Shown: piece by piece, positions 34,442-43,551 of the stretch | Layout of the letters: each line of letters opens with the position of its first letter | Numbering within the stretch: the first letter of the stretch is position 1 | Assembly (NCBI GenBank): GCA_028285245.1 | Contig: JANQPY010000016.1 | Coordinates: 217,404-281,403 of the forward strand | Origin: Gammaproteobacteria bacterium | GTDB taxonomy: Bacteria > Pseudomonadota > Gammaproteobacteria > Steroidobacterales > GCA-2729495 | DNA: 64,000 nucleotides | Direction of reading: 5' to 3' | The notes under the pieces: model-generated | Told to the model about the DNA's origin: nothing | What the model saw: the letters and a program-made list of their open reading frames with translations, nothing else | Database searches by the model: none | Program-made: the position numbers and the translations under genes

Positions 34442-36121
34442 ATGGGCAATCAGCAGGAAGTTCGCGTACCCGATCTCGGTGATTTTGACGATGTTGAAAT
34501 CGTTGAGGTCCTGGTTGGGCCTGGCGATACGGTGGCCGAAGAAGACCCGCTGATTACCCTGGAGACGGACAAGGCGGCGATGGAAGTGCCGTCGCCCTTG
34601 GCCGGGACGATTGCGGAACTTAAGGTCGAGGTCGGTGGGCGGGTACGTGCTGGCGACGTTATTGCGTTGCTCGACAGCACGGGTCAGGCGAATGAATCAC
34701 GCGCCAGCGTCGATGATAACGCCAGAGACGGTGCGCACGACACGAGCAACTCTCCGGATTCGGAAGACGAGTCATCCGCAACAGCTGCGGCAGGTTCAGC
34801 CGGCGATCCTTACACGATTGTCGTGCCGGATCTGGGCGATTTCGACGCGGCGGATATCGCTGAAGTAATGATTGGCGCCGGCGATATGCTGGCTGTGGAA
34901 GATCCGCTGATTACCCTGGAGACGGATAAGGCCGCGATGGAAGTGCCATCGCCCGTCGCCGGTGAAGTAACGCAAGTGCTGGTTGCCGCGGGTGACACTA
35001 TCGGCGCCGGAGGTCCCATTGCCGAGGTCAAGCTGGCCGGGCCGCCACCTGATAGCAAGGTGGAGCCGGCCGCGGCGGCGGGTCAGGAGAAAACGGACGA
35101 CCCGGGCGAGCCCGACACGCAGACCCTGAAACAGGCTGGAACGGCGCCCGTTTCGTCTGGCAGTTCGTCCAGTGCGCCTGGCGGGAAATTGCCGCCGATT
35201 GACGAAAAGTCATTCTCGAGAGCGCATGCCAGCCCGTCGGTGCGCAAGTTTGCCCGCGAGCTTGGCGTTGACTTGGGCCGTGTGAAGGGCAGCGGCCCAA
35301 AGACCAGAATTCTCGAAGATGACATCAAGGCCTTTGTTAAATCGGTCATGTCAGGCCAAACGGCGGCCGAACCCGGCGCGGCGCTGCCCAAGGTTCCCGA
35401 AGTTGATTTCGCCAAGTACGGTGAAATCGAAGTGCAGCCGCTTAGCCGGATTCAAAAAATCTCCGGCCCCAGGCTGCACGCGAGCTGGCTAAACTATCCG
35501 CATGTCACGCAGTTCGACGAGGCGGATACCACCGCCCTGGAAGGCCGCCGGCAGCGGCTCAAGCAGGCCGCTTTAGACCGGGGCGTGCGCTTGACGCCAC
35601 TGGCGTTTGTGATCAAAGCCTGCGTGATTGCACTGCAGGAGTTTCCGACCTTCAACGCATCGATGTCGGCGGACCAGGAAAGCCTGGTGCTCAAGAAGTA
35701 CTTTCATATCGGCTTTGCGGCCGATACGCCCAACGGCCTGGTCGTGCCGGTGATTCGCGATGCAGACGTAAAGGACGTGATGAGCATCGCGCAGGAGCTG
35801 GGCGAACTCAGTGGCCGTGCGCGCGATGGCAAGCTGACGGCGAAGGAGATGCAGGGTGGCTGCTTCACCGTATCCAGTCTTGGCGGTATCGGCGGGACTC
35901 ACTTCACACCAATAATCAATGCCCCCGAGGTCGCTATCCTCGGCGTTGGCCGTTCGTCGCAGCGTGCCGAGTTCATTGATGGCAAGTTTGTTCCCCGGCT
36001 CATTCTTCCACTGTCTCTGTCGTACGACCATCGGGTAATCGACGGTGCTACCGGCGTGCGCTTTACCACCTTCCTGCGAGATCTGCTCGGTGATGTGGAT
36101 CGCATTCTGCTGGGCAGCTAG
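34442..36121 (+). CDS. aceF: Dihydrolipoamide acetyltransferase (E2)
   Basis: 559 aa from the ATG at 34442 (MGNQQEVRVPDLGDF); an in-frame ATG 48 nt upstream overlaps aceE and is unlikely. Two lipoyl domains, each with ETDKAAMEVPSP (Lys is lipoylated), near residues 5-80 and 120-195, joined by Ser/Asp/Ala-rich linkers; an E1/E3-binding domain (ASPSVRKFARELGVDLGRVKGSGPKTRI); and a catalytic core with SYDHRVIDGATG at the C-terminus. Core of the pyruvate dehydrogenase complex making acetyl-CoA. Confidence 0.96.
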   Translation: MGNQQEVRVPDLGDFDDVEIVEVLVGPGDTVAEEDPLITLETDKAAMEVPSPLAGTIAELKVEVGGRVRAGDVIALLDSTGQANESRASVDDNARDGAHDTSNSPDSEDESSATAAAGSAGDPYTIVVPDLGDFDAADIAEVMIGAGDMLAVEDPLITLETDKAAMEVPSPVAGEVTQVLVAAGDTIGAGGPIAEVKLAGPPPDSKVEPAAAAGQEKTDDPGEPDTQTLKQAGTAPVSSGSSSSAPGGKLPPIDEKSFSRAHASPSVRKFARELGVDLGRVKGSGPKTRILEDDIKAFVKSVMSGQTAAEPGAALPKVPEVDFAKYGEIEVQPLSRIQKISGPRLHASWLNYPHVTQFDEADTTALEGRRQRLKQAALDRGVRLTPLAFVIKACVIALQEFPTFNASMSADQESLVLKKYFHIGFAADTPNGLVVPVIRDADVKDVMSIAQELGELSGRARDGKLTAKEMQGGCFTVSSLGGIGGTHFTPIINAPEVAILGVGRSSQRAEFIDGKFVPRLILPLSLSYDHRVIDGATGVRFTTFLRDLLGDVDRILLGS

Positions 36122-36129
36122 GTTAGTAC

Positions 36130-37923
36130 GTGAGCAACAGTCTTGAAGTGAGAGTGCCCGATTTGGGCGACTTCGCCGACGTGGAGGTGATTGAGGTTCA
36201 TGTGCGCCCCGGTGATCGCATCGCGGCCGAAGAACCACTGATCACGATCGAGAGCGACAAGGCGGCCATGGAAGTGCCGGCACCTGCCAGCGGCGAGATC
36301 ACCGAGGTGCTGATCGTGGCCGGCGACAAGGTGTCGGAGGGCAGTCTGATCGCCAGCCTGACGCCGGACCAAGCGCCCGAAGAGAAACCTGACAAGCCCG
36401 CAGATGAGGGGTCCTCAATCTCTGCCCCGTCAAACGATGGGCGGTCCGCAAACAGCGCCGCGAGTCAAACGGCTGTAGCTGCAGTCTTTTCCGGAAAGGC
36501 GGATATTGAGGCTGATCTGGTTGTCCTCGGGGCAGGACCCGGCGGCTACACGGCTGCCTTCCGGGCTGCCGACCTGGGACTCAACGTCACGCTAATCGAG
36601 CGCTGGCCCGTGTTGGGCGGGGTGTGTCTGAATGTAGGGTGCATCCCGTCCAAGGCGCTGCTGCATGCCGCCCGGGTAATCGAGGAGACCGAAGAGATGG
36701 CCGAACACGGCATTCGCTTCGGCAAACCTGAAATCGATGCTGACGCGCTGCGTAAGTGGAAAGATGACGTCGTCGGCAAGCTGGTCGGGGGTCTTGGCAG
36801 CATGGCCAGTCAGCGCAAGGTTCAGGTGGTGACCGGCGAGGGCCGTTTCGTTGGCGCCAGCCAGATCAAGGTTGCCGCCAATGGCAAAGAGCAGGTCATC
36901 GAGTTTCGTCAGTGCATCATCGCGGCGGGCTCCGAATCCGCGCGGATTCCCAACTTGCCTGATGATCCGCGCATCGTTGACTCCACCGGCGCATTGGAGC
37001 TCAAGGTTTTGCCCGAACGCATGCTGGTCATCGGTGGCGGCATCATTGGGTTGGAAATGGCTACCGTTTACGACGCACTCGGCGCAAACGTCTCCGTAGT
37101 CGAACTCACCGAACAGCTGATGCCGGGCGTGGACAAGGACCTGCTGCGACCCTTTGAGAAGCGCATCCGCGCCCGCTACGAGAGCATTATGCTCGGCACC
37201 AAGGTGACTGGTCTGGAAGCCACCGACGAGGGCATCAAGGTTAGCTTTGAAGGCAAGCAGGCACCGGGTGAGTCGCAGACTTACGGCGTAGTGCTCGTCG
37301 CCGTCGGGCGCACGCCCAATGGCAAAGCGATTGAGGCTGGTAAAGCAGGTGTCAATGTCGACGCGCGCGGCTTTATTGCCGTCGATAAGCAGCAGCGGAC
37401 CAACGTGCCGCATATCTTTGCTATCGGCGATATCGTCGGCCAACCCATGTTAGCCCACAAGGCGACTCACGAAGCTAAAGTCGCCGCCGAGGTTGCAGCG
37501 GGTCATAAGCGCGCGTTTGATGCACGCGTGATTCCCTCAGTGGCTTATACCGATCCCGAGGTAGCCTGGGTTGGCGTAACTGAAACGGAAGCCAAGGCCG
37601 ATGGACTCAAGTTTGGCAAAGGCAGCTTCCCCTGGGCTGCCAGCGGACGCGCGCTGGCGCTTGGCCGCGACGAAGGAATAACCAAAGTCTTGTTCGATGA
37701 ATCAACCGGACGCCTGATTGGTGCAGGCATTGTTGGTCCCAACGCAGGCGATCTGATCGCCGAGGCCGCATTGGCCATCGAGATGGGTTGTGATGCGGAA
37801 GATATTGGCCTGACGATTCACCCGCACCCGACGTTGTCCGAGACCGTGGCCATGGCAGCCGAGGTCTTTGAAGGCACCATCACCGATCTGTATCTGCCGA
37901 AGCAGCGCAAGCGTAAGGCTTAG
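36130..37923 (+). CDS. lpdA: Dihydrolipoamide dehydrogenase (E3) with N-terminal lipoyl domain
   Basis: 597 aa, about 120 longer than the E. coli enzyme, because an extra lipoyl domain (ESDKAAMEVPAP near residue 45) and a linker precede the flavoenzyme. FAD motif VVLGAGPGGYTAAFRAADLG, redox pair GGVCLNVGCIPSK, NAD motif IGGGIIGLEMATVYDALG, and the C-terminal HPHPTLSETV His/Glu pair. GTG start 8 nt after aceF. With two lipoyls on E2 and one on E3 the complex carries three lipoyl modules per set. Confidence 0.95.
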   Translation: MSNSLEVRVPDLGDFADVEVIEVHVRPGDRIAAEEPLITIESDKAAMEVPAPASGEITEVLIVAGDKVSEGSLIASLTPDQAPEEKPDKPADEGSSISAPSNDGRSANSAASQTAVAAVFSGKADIEADLVVLGAGPGGYTAAFRAADLGLNVTLIERWPVLGGVCLNVGCIPSKALLHAARVIEETEEMAEHGIRFGKPEIDADALRKWKDDVVGKLVGGLGSMASQRKVQVVTGEGRFVGASQIKVAANGKEQVIEFRQCIIAAGSESARIPNLPDDPRIVDSTGALELKVLPERMLVIGGGIIGLEMATVYDALGANVSVVELTEQLMPGVDKDLLRPFEKRIRARYESIMLGTKVTGLEATDEGIKVSFEGKQAPGESQTYGVVLVAVGRTPNGKAIEAGKAGVNVDARGFIAVDKQQRTNVPHIFAIGDIVGQPMLAHKATHEAKVAAEVAAGHKRAFDARVIPSVAYTDPEVAWVGVTETEAKADGLKFGKGSFPWAASGRALALGRDEGITKVLFDESTGRLIGAGIVGPNAGDLIAEAALAIEMGCDAEDIGLTIHPHPTLSETVAMAAEVFEGTITDLYLPKQRKRKA

Positions 37924-37985
37924 ATTCAGGCCGGTTTGTGCGTATGCCTTGGCATCGCATTCAGCTCGTCGTAGCACGCGTAATG

Positions 37986-38624
37986 CTATGCGTCGATCAG
38001 TTTGCTTCGATACTCGCACAGGTCATGGATAACGCACTGACCGCAGTCGGGGCGTCGTGCTTTGCACACATAGCGGCCGTGTAGGATCAGCCAGTGATGC
38101 GCGTCCTGCTTGAACTCGTCCGCCGTAAACTTCAGCAGCTTCTTTTCAACTTCGAGCGGCGTCTTACCGGGCGCCAGACGGGTTCGGTTCGCGACTCTGA
38201 AGATATGCGTGTCCACCGCAATGGTCGGTTCGCCGAAGGCCGTATTAAGAATAACGTTGGCTGTTTTTCGTCCAACTCCCGGCAATGCTTCCAGCGCTTC
38301 CCGGTCGCAGGGTACCTCGCCATCGTGCTGATCCAGCAACAGCTGACAGGTCTTGATGATATTTTTGGCCTTGCTGTTAAATAAGCCGATCGTCTTGATG
38401 TAGGCCTTAAGTCCCGCCTCGCCTAACTCCAGTATGGTTTTGGGCGTGTTTGCGACGGGGTACAGCCGCGCCGTGGCCTTGTTGACGCCCACATCCGTGG
38501 CCTGCGCAGAGAGAATTACGGCAATGAGCAGTTCGAAGGCGTTGGCGTACTTGAGCTCCGTGGTCGGGTGAGGATTTTGCGCACGCAGCCGCGTGTAGAT
38601 TTCCGCACGCTTCGCTGGGTTCAT
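37986..38624 (-). CDS. nth: Endonuclease III
   Basis: 212 aa DNA glycosylase/AP lyase for oxidised pyrimidines. Helix-hairpin-helix LEALPGVGRKTANVILN with catalytic Lys, VDTHIFRVANR with catalytic Asp, and a C-terminal [4Fe-4S] loop with spacing C-x6-C-x2-C-x5-C (CKARRPDCGQCVIHDLC). It is the last gene of the rnf cluster, overlapping rnfE by 4 nt, the same order as rsxE-nth in E. coli. Confidence 0.97.
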   Translation of the reverse strand: MNPAKRAEIYTRLRAQNPHPTTELKYANAFELLIAVILSAQATDVGVNKATARLYPVANTPKTILELGEAGLKAYIKTIGLFNSKAKNIIKTCQLLLDQHDGEVPCDREALEALPGVGRKTANVILNTAFGEPTIAVDTHIFRVANRTRLAPGKTPLEVEKKLLKFTADEFKQDAHHWLILHGRYVCKARRPDCGQCVIHDLCEYRSKLIDA

Positions 38625-39295
38625 GTCAAATCGCTGGCGTTGGTGTCCAGCGCGGCTGAATTCCGTCTGGCCCGGTTCCGCAGTGCCACTAGGAAGGCCA
38701 GGCCCAGAAACGCACCTGGTGGCAGGGTTGCGAGAATCAGGCCCTGCTCAGAGGCCAGTATTGTGACCTGCCAGTCGGCGGCTTGCGGGCCAAACAACAT
38801 TTCTGCGCCCGCCAGCACGGTGCCATAACCGAACAGCTCGCGCAGTGCGCCGAGCGTGATCAGCACGGCGGCGAAGCCAAGACCGTATCCGAGCCCGTCA
38901 ATCAGCGAGGACACAACAGGCTGCTTTGATGCGAATGCTTCGGCCCGCCCGAGAATCAGGCAGTTCGAAACGATCAACGGGATGAATAAGCCTAGGCTAG
39001 TGTGCAGATCGAAAAACCAGGCCTTGAAGCTTAGTTCGACCGCTGTCACCAGGGCGGCGATGAGTAAAACGAAGCACGGCAACCTCAAGTCTGTATGTAT
39101 CCAGCGCCGAAAGAGCGACACCAACCCGTTAGTAGCCACGACCACGAAGAGTGTCGCAAGGCCCAGCCCCAACCCGTTAATGAGCGTGTTGCTGACCGCG
39201 AGCAGCGGGCAGAGGCCCAGTAATTGCACAAGACCGGCGTTGTTGTGCCACAGCGCCTGCCTGAAGACATCGCCCGGGCTGGTTGTCGCGCTCAT
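38621..39295 (-). CDS. rnfE: Rnf/Rsx electron transport complex subunit E
   Basis: 224 aa membrane protein, six predicted TM helices. Family pattern NNAGLVQLLGLCPLLAVSNTLINGLGLGLAT, IPLIVSNCLILGRAEAFA, and the C-terminal LPPGAFLGLAFLVALRN. Paralogous to RnfA; the pair forms the membrane core holding an Fe-S site with Cys. Overlaps rnfG and nth by 4 nt each, so all are translated together. Confidence 0.95.
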   Translation of the reverse strand: MSATTSPGDVFRQALWHNNAGLVQLLGLCPLLAVSNTLINGLGLGLATLFVVVATNGLVSLFRRWIHTDLRLPCFVLLIAALVTAVELSFKAWFFDLHTSLGLFIPLIVSNCLILGRAEAFASKQPVVSSLIDGLGYGLGFAAVLITLGALRELFGYGTVLAGAEMLFGPQAADWQVTILASEQGLILATLPPGAFLGLAFLVALRNRARRNSAALDTNASDLT

Positions 39296-39942
39296 GGCGA
39301 GTCGGCCGCAGGCGTTGCGCCGAACAAGGTGCTGCCTTGCTCAGCGTGGAAGTCGAGTACGCGCCGGATCGCCCGGAGTGCCGCGCGGCTCGTAATCGTT
39401 GCGCCCGTGATTTGATCAAACTCTCCGCTTTCGTTGCTGAGTGCCCAGGCAGCAGGCTCCGGGTTGCTGGCACTCAAGCCGCTGAATTGCAGTAGCCAGT
39501 CTGATTTCGCAGTGTCGATTCGGTCCCCTAGTCCCGGCGTCTCGTTGTGCTCGAGTACGCGCACGCCGGTGATGACGCCGCTGGTATCGAGGCCAACGAG
39601 CAGCCTGATGTTGCTGACATAGCCATCCGGCGCGTCTACGGGTATGGCCGTCGCGATCGGTTGGCTGCCGCGGCGCGCGCGATAAATGGTTGTCGGTTCG
39701 TCAGGGGCAAGCCGTGGCGCATCGCGCTGCTGTATATCCATCGCCGGCACGTTGTTGTAGCGGCCGGCTGGCAGCACTTCTCGAAGCGTCTGTGCCTGGC
39801 TTTCAGCGATGTTGACCGCAATGCGTTCCGCCGTCAGCTCGTTAAGGCCGGCAAGTCCGGCTGCAATGGCGGCAGCAAGCAGCGTCAGCGTGGCAATCGC
39901 CTTGACGGGGCCGCTAGTCATCCGCCTTGCCCGTTTCAGCAT
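39292..39942 (-). CDS. rnfG: Rnf/Rsx electron transport complex subunit G
   Basis: About 216 aa, one N-terminal TM helix and a periplasmic FMN domain. The flavinylation motif is visible as ITGATITSRAA (S/TGAT with covalent FMN on the Thr) near the C-terminus. I use the ATG at 39942, which gives MLKRARRM then the TM segment as in E. coli RnfG; ATGs at 39975 and 39921 are alternatives. Overlaps rnfD and rnfE. Confidence 0.93.
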   Translation of the reverse strand: MLKRARRMTSGPVKAIATLTLLAAAIAAGLAGLNELTAERIAVNIAESQAQTLREVLPAGRYNNVPAMDIQQRDAPRLAPDEPTTIYRARRGSQPIATAIPVDAPDGYVSNIRLLVGLDTSGVITGVRVLEHNETPGLGDRIDTAKSDWLLQFSGLSASNPEPAAWALSNESGEFDQITGATITSRAALRAIRRVLDFHAEQGSTLFGATPAADSP

Positions 39943-40975
39943 AGCCGTAGACGATGGGGGTCGTGTATCGGTCAATTAGCGGCACGGCGCAGTTCATTAG
40001 TAGTACCGCAAAAGCGACGCCATCGGGGTAGCTGCCCCACTGTCTGACCACAAAAGTCAGTAGGCCAATACCGGCACCGTAGATCAGTCGGCCCCGCTCT
40101 GACGCGGCCGCCGAGACCGGGTCGGTGGCAATAAAGAAAGCACACAGCATCGCACCACCGCTGAACAGATGAAATCCGGGTGACGCAAACGTGGCTGGAT
40201 CCAGCAGATAGAACACACTGGCCGGTACCAGCAGGCCGCCGAGCATCGCCACGGGTATGTGCCAGCGGATGATGCCTCGGTAGAGGAGCCAGAATCCGCC
40301 AAGGGCAACAAAATTATTGATCCATTCCCAGCCGCGCCCGCCGAAGTCGCCGAACAGCGCGTTCGCGCGAATCTCTTCTATCGTTTGCATCTGGCCAAGT
40401 TCGGTTTGCACCATATCGAGAGGCGTGGCGCGCGTCAGTGCATCGATCATGAGCGCGTCGGGGAGTGAACCCAGGAGCGCGTAGCGCAGGCTCGCAAAGA
40501 ACCCGGGGCCGGTATAGTCCAGATCACCGATGTTGGGCGGCAGCCAGTTTGTGAGCGCCTCGGGGAATGAAATCAGCAGGGCAACGTAGCCCGCCATGGC
40601 CGGGTTAAACACATTGTTGCCGAGGCCGCCGAACAAATGCTTGGCGATTCCGATGGCAAAGAATACGCCCAGCGCGGTAATCCACCACGGCGTGAGAGGC
40701 GGCAGGGCGAAAGCGAGCAGTATCGCCGTGACAATCGAGCTGTAGTCAGCAATGAACGGTTGCAGAGCCCGGCCCCGCAGACGCAGGCATAGCGCTTCGG
40801 TCAGAATGGCTGCAGCGGACGCGATCAGGATGTTGAAAATCAGGCCGGCACCGAAGAACCAGGTGTAGGCGGCCGCTGCCGGCGCCAGCGCATAGATCAC
40901 TTGACGCATCATGGCCGGAACCGACTGCCGGGTTCGCACGTGCGGGGCGGGCATGGCGACCGGCTCAATCCGCAT
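39914..40975 (-). CDS. rnfD: Rnf/Rsx electron transport complex subunit D
   Basis: 353 aa, about ten TM helices. Family blocks: YTWFFGAGLIFNILIAS, FGGLGNNVFNPAMAGYVALLISFP and YPDGVAFAVLLMNCAVPLIDRYT. In the region where many RnfD carry an SGAT flavinylation site this protein reads FSGGAMLCAFFIATDP, without an obvious Thr; see finding. Overlaps rnfC by 11 nt and rnfG at its 3' end. Confidence 0.94.
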   Translation of the reverse strand: MRIEPVAMPAPHVRTRQSVPAMMRQVIYALAPAAAAYTWFFGAGLIFNILIASAAAILTEALCLRLRGRALQPFIADYSSIVTAILLAFALPPLTPWWITALGVFFAIGIAKHLFGGLGNNVFNPAMAGYVALLISFPEALTNWLPPNIGDLDYTGPGFFASLRYALLGSLPDALMIDALTRATPLDMVQTELGQMQTIEEIRANALFGDFGGRGWEWINNFVALGGFWLLYRGIIRWHIPVAMLGGLLVPASVFYLLDPATFASPGFHLFSGGAMLCAFFIATDPVSAAASERGRLIYGAGIGLLTFVVRQWGSYPDGVAFAVLLMNCAVPLIDRYTTPIVYGYAETGKADD

Positions 40976-42467
40976 CGCGTACCTGCTCGTTGTTGATCCC
41001 GGACCGCGTCAGCAGCGCGGATAAGTCGTCTGCCGGCGCCTGCGGATCCGAATCCTCAAATGCCGAGGCTGACCCGACCTCCAGGCGCACGTCGCGGAGC
41101 TCACTGCGTGCCCGGGCAGCCGCCGCGCGCGAGTCCGCCAGCCGCTTTGCAGCGAGTGCGGCTTTGCCCTCAACAAACAGCGGTGTCAGGTTGATGTGGC
41201 TTGGGCAGGCAAAGTCACAGCAGCCGCATTCGATGCAGGCATCAACGCCAAGCGTTGTCAGCGCGTCAGTGTCGCCAGCCCTGCAGGCCGTCAAGAGAAA
41301 CTGCGGCATTAGACGGGCCGGACATGCGTCGCTGCACTCCCCGCAGCGTATGCACGGAAACTCGGTTGCGGGGCTAGCCAGCTCCGTAGGGTGGGCAACG
41401 ACAATGCAGTTGGTGGCCTTGGTCACCGGCACCTGGTCATCGGCAACGTGGAGACCCATCATCGGTCCGCCCATGAGCAGCCTGACGCTGTCTGTGTTGT
41501 ATCCGCCCGCGGCCTCGATCACCGATCGGAATGAGCTGCCGAGGCGGGTGACATAGTTGGCGGCCTGGCTAACGCCGTTGCCGGTGACTGTGACGATCCG
41601 CTCAACCATCGGCCGGCCGGTGGCAAAAAAGTCTGCGACGGCCGCGGCAGTGGCCACATTCTGGCAAACATAGCCCATATCTTCTGGCAGACCGCTTGTT
41701 GGTACTTCAGTGCCCGTCAACAGCTCCAGAAGCTGTCGCTCCCCGCCAGCGGGATACTTGGCGGTTACCACCGCCACGCTGATGTCGGTAATGCCCTGGT
41801 CGGCCAGAAGGTCTGCCAGCGTCGCGCGCGCCTCCGGCATGTCGGTCTCAATTGCGATGATCGCGTGCGGCGCGCTGAGCGCGCGCATCATGATGCGCGC
41901 GCCGGCGATGACGCGTTCGGGCTGCTCGCGCAGCAGCATCTCGTCGCAGCTGATGTAAGGCTCGCACTCAGCGCCATTAAGTAGCAGCGCCGAAATGGGT
42001 CTCCGGACACTGAGTTTGTCGGCGGTAGGGTACAGCGCGCCCCCCAGCCCCACGATGCCCGATGCGGCGATGCGCTCGCATATTTGTTGAGGGCTCAACG
42101 CCAGAGCATCAATCGGGGTCTGGGGCACTATCCATTCGTCACGCCCGTCACTCTTGATATGGATGCAGGCCTCGCGGCCGCCCGCGACGGCTGACTCCTC
42201 AACACTGGTCACTTTGCCCGAAATAGTTGCATGCACGCACACCCCGGTGGTCGTGCGTGCGATGAGCTGTCCGGTGCGTACCCTGTCGCCCGGTTTTGCA
42301 ATGCAGTCCGCCAATCCTGCCGGTCCGCAGGCAAGCGGCAAGGCAACTTCCGCGGGCAGCGGTGTGCGTTTAATCGGCTGATGGGTTGATTGTTCTTTGC
42401 GCGCCGGAAATCGTATGCCCCAGGGCGGGCGCGGGGGTTGAGGGTTGTACGGCAGCTCCCTAGTCAT
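40965..42467 (-). CDS. rnfC: Rnf/Rsx electron transport complex subunit C
   Basis: 500 aa soluble subunit that accepts electrons from NADH or ferredoxin. N-terminal barrel-sandwich domain, an FMN/NADH region (VGLGGALYPTADKL, LLNGAECEPYISCDEMLL), then two [4Fe-4S] motifs: CIRCGECSDACP and CIECGCCDFACP. The Ala/Arg-rich C-terminal tail is short (about 60 residues) compared with the long repeats of E. coli RnfC. Overlaps rnfB by 4 nt. Confidence 0.95.
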   Translation of the reverse strand: MTRELPYNPQPPRPPWGIRFPARKEQSTHQPIKRTPLPAEVALPLACGPAGLADCIAKPGDRVRTGQLIARTTTGVCVHATISGKVTSVEESAVAGGREACIHIKSDGRDEWIVPQTPIDALALSPQQICERIAASGIVGLGGALYPTADKLSVRRPISALLLNGAECEPYISCDEMLLREQPERVIAGARIMMRALSAPHAIIAIETDMPEARATLADLLADQGITDISVAVVTAKYPAGGERQLLELLTGTEVPTSGLPEDMGYVCQNVATAAAVADFFATGRPMVERIVTVTGNGVSQAANYVTRLGSSFRSVIEAAGGYNTDSVRLLMGGPMMGLHVADDQVPVTKATNCIVVAHPTELASPATEFPCIRCGECSDACPARLMPQFLLTACRAGDTDALTTLGVDACIECGCCDFACPSHINLTPLFVEGKAALAAKRLADSRAAAARARSELRDVRLEVGSASAFEDSDPQAPADDLSALLTRSGINNEQVRDAD

Positions 42468-42964
42468 GGCCCCGGCTCAGCAATCAGACTGATGCAGTCT
42501 ACGGGGCACGGTTCGATACATAGCTCGCAGCCTGTGCAGTATTCGGCGATCACTGTGTGCAGGTATTGAGGTGCCCCAAGAATGGCATCAACGGGGCAGC
42601 TCTCGACGCAGCGCAGACAACCAATGCAGGCATCCTCGTCGATGCTGGCGACCTGCGGGTTCTTGGTGACCCCGAACGCCGCATCGAGTTGCCGCGAGGG
42701 TTCCCCGAGCAGCACGGCGAGCGCGTCGATAGTTGCCTGACCGCCGGGCGCACACTGATTGATACGCGCGTTACCCGCAGCTATAGCTTCAGCGTAGGGC
42801 CGGCAACCGGGGAAGCCACACTGAGCGCACTGCGTCTGCGGCAGCAAGGCATCGATTTCATCGGTCAGCTGAGAGGTGTTCCTGGGCAGTCTGAGCGCTG
42901 CAGCCGTCAGGGCGCAGCCAATTAGTGCCGCCAGTCCTCCCAGTACCGACGCCGCAACCAGCAC
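42464..42964 (-). CDS. rnfB: Rnf/Rsx electron transport complex subunit B
   Basis: 166 aa with an N-terminal membrane anchor, an Fe-S domain (LLPQTQCAQCGFPGCRPYAEA) and two ferredoxin-type motifs CIGCLRCVESCPVDAI and CTGCELCIEPCPVDCI. It relays electrons between RnfC and the membrane subunits. Shorter than E. coli RsxB (192 aa), mainly at the C-terminus. 5 nt after rnfA. Confidence 0.95.
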   Translation of the reverse strand: MLVAASVLGGLAALIGCALTAAALRLPRNTSQLTDEIDALLPQTQCAQCGFPGCRPYAEAIAAGNARINQCAPGGQATIDALAVLLGEPSRQLDAAFGVTKNPQVASIDEDACIGCLRCVESCPVDAILGAPQYLHTVIAEYCTGCELCIEPCPVDCISLIAEPGP

Positions 42965-42969
42965 GTCGC

Positions 42970-43551
42970 CTATCCGCGGGTCAGCCCGGCAAAGCCGAGG
43001 AAGCCCATGGACATGATGCCGGCGCTGACCAGGGCGATGGCTGGCCCCTGGAAACTCACAGGCACGTCGGCCGTTTGCAGCCGTTCTCGCAGAGCGGCGA
43101 AGAGTATCAATATGAGGCCGAAACCAATCCCGGCTCCCAAGCCGTAGGTCAGCGCTGCAAGCAGGTTGTCACTGTCCCGCGTGTTGAGCAGCGCGATCCC
43201 CAACACGGCGCAATTGGTCGTGATGAGCGGCAAATAGATTCCGAGCGACAAATGCAGTGCAGGACTGATTCGCCGGATAGTGAACTCCGTGAGCTGCACA
43301 GCCGCGGCGATGACCAGGATGAAGCTGATAATGCGCAGATACTCCAACTGCAGCGGTTGCAACAGCAGGTTGTCGACCAGATAGCTCAGTGCGGCCGAGA
43401 GCGTCAGCACGAAAGTTGTCGCCATCGCCATGCCGGCAGCCAGCTCGATACGCTGGCTGGCGCCCAGTAGCGGGCAAAGTCCCAGAAACTTCGCCAGCAC
43501 CAAATTGTTCACCAGCACCGTGCCGACCATGATCAGCCAGAGCTCCTGCAT
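42970..43551 (-). CDS. rnfA: Rnf/Rsx electron transport complex subunit A
   Basis: 193 aa, six TM helices, family start LWLIMVGTVLVNNLVLAKFLGLCPLLGAS and YLPLITTNCAVLGIALLN. Homologue of NqrE and paralogue of RnfE. First Rnf gene. Its start codon overlaps the metG stop by 1 nt, which ties the whole complex to metG transcription. The complex couples NADH/ferredoxin redox to ion flux or, in the Rsx role, reduces SoxR. Confidence 0.95.
   Translation of the reverse strand: MQELWLIMVGTVLVNNLVLAKFLGLCPLLGASQRIELAAGMAMATTFVLTLSAALSYLVDNLLLQPLQLEYLRIISFILVIAAAVQLTEFTIRRISPALHLSLGIYLPLITTNCAVLGIALLNTRDSDNLLAALTYGLGAGIGFGLILILFAALRERLQTADVPVSFQGPAIALVSAGIMSMGFLGFAGLTRG

Noticed and set aside
36592..37443. 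283-residue open frame antisense to lpdA
   Set aside because: No recognisable domains, and the sense gene is a full-length conserved enzyme.
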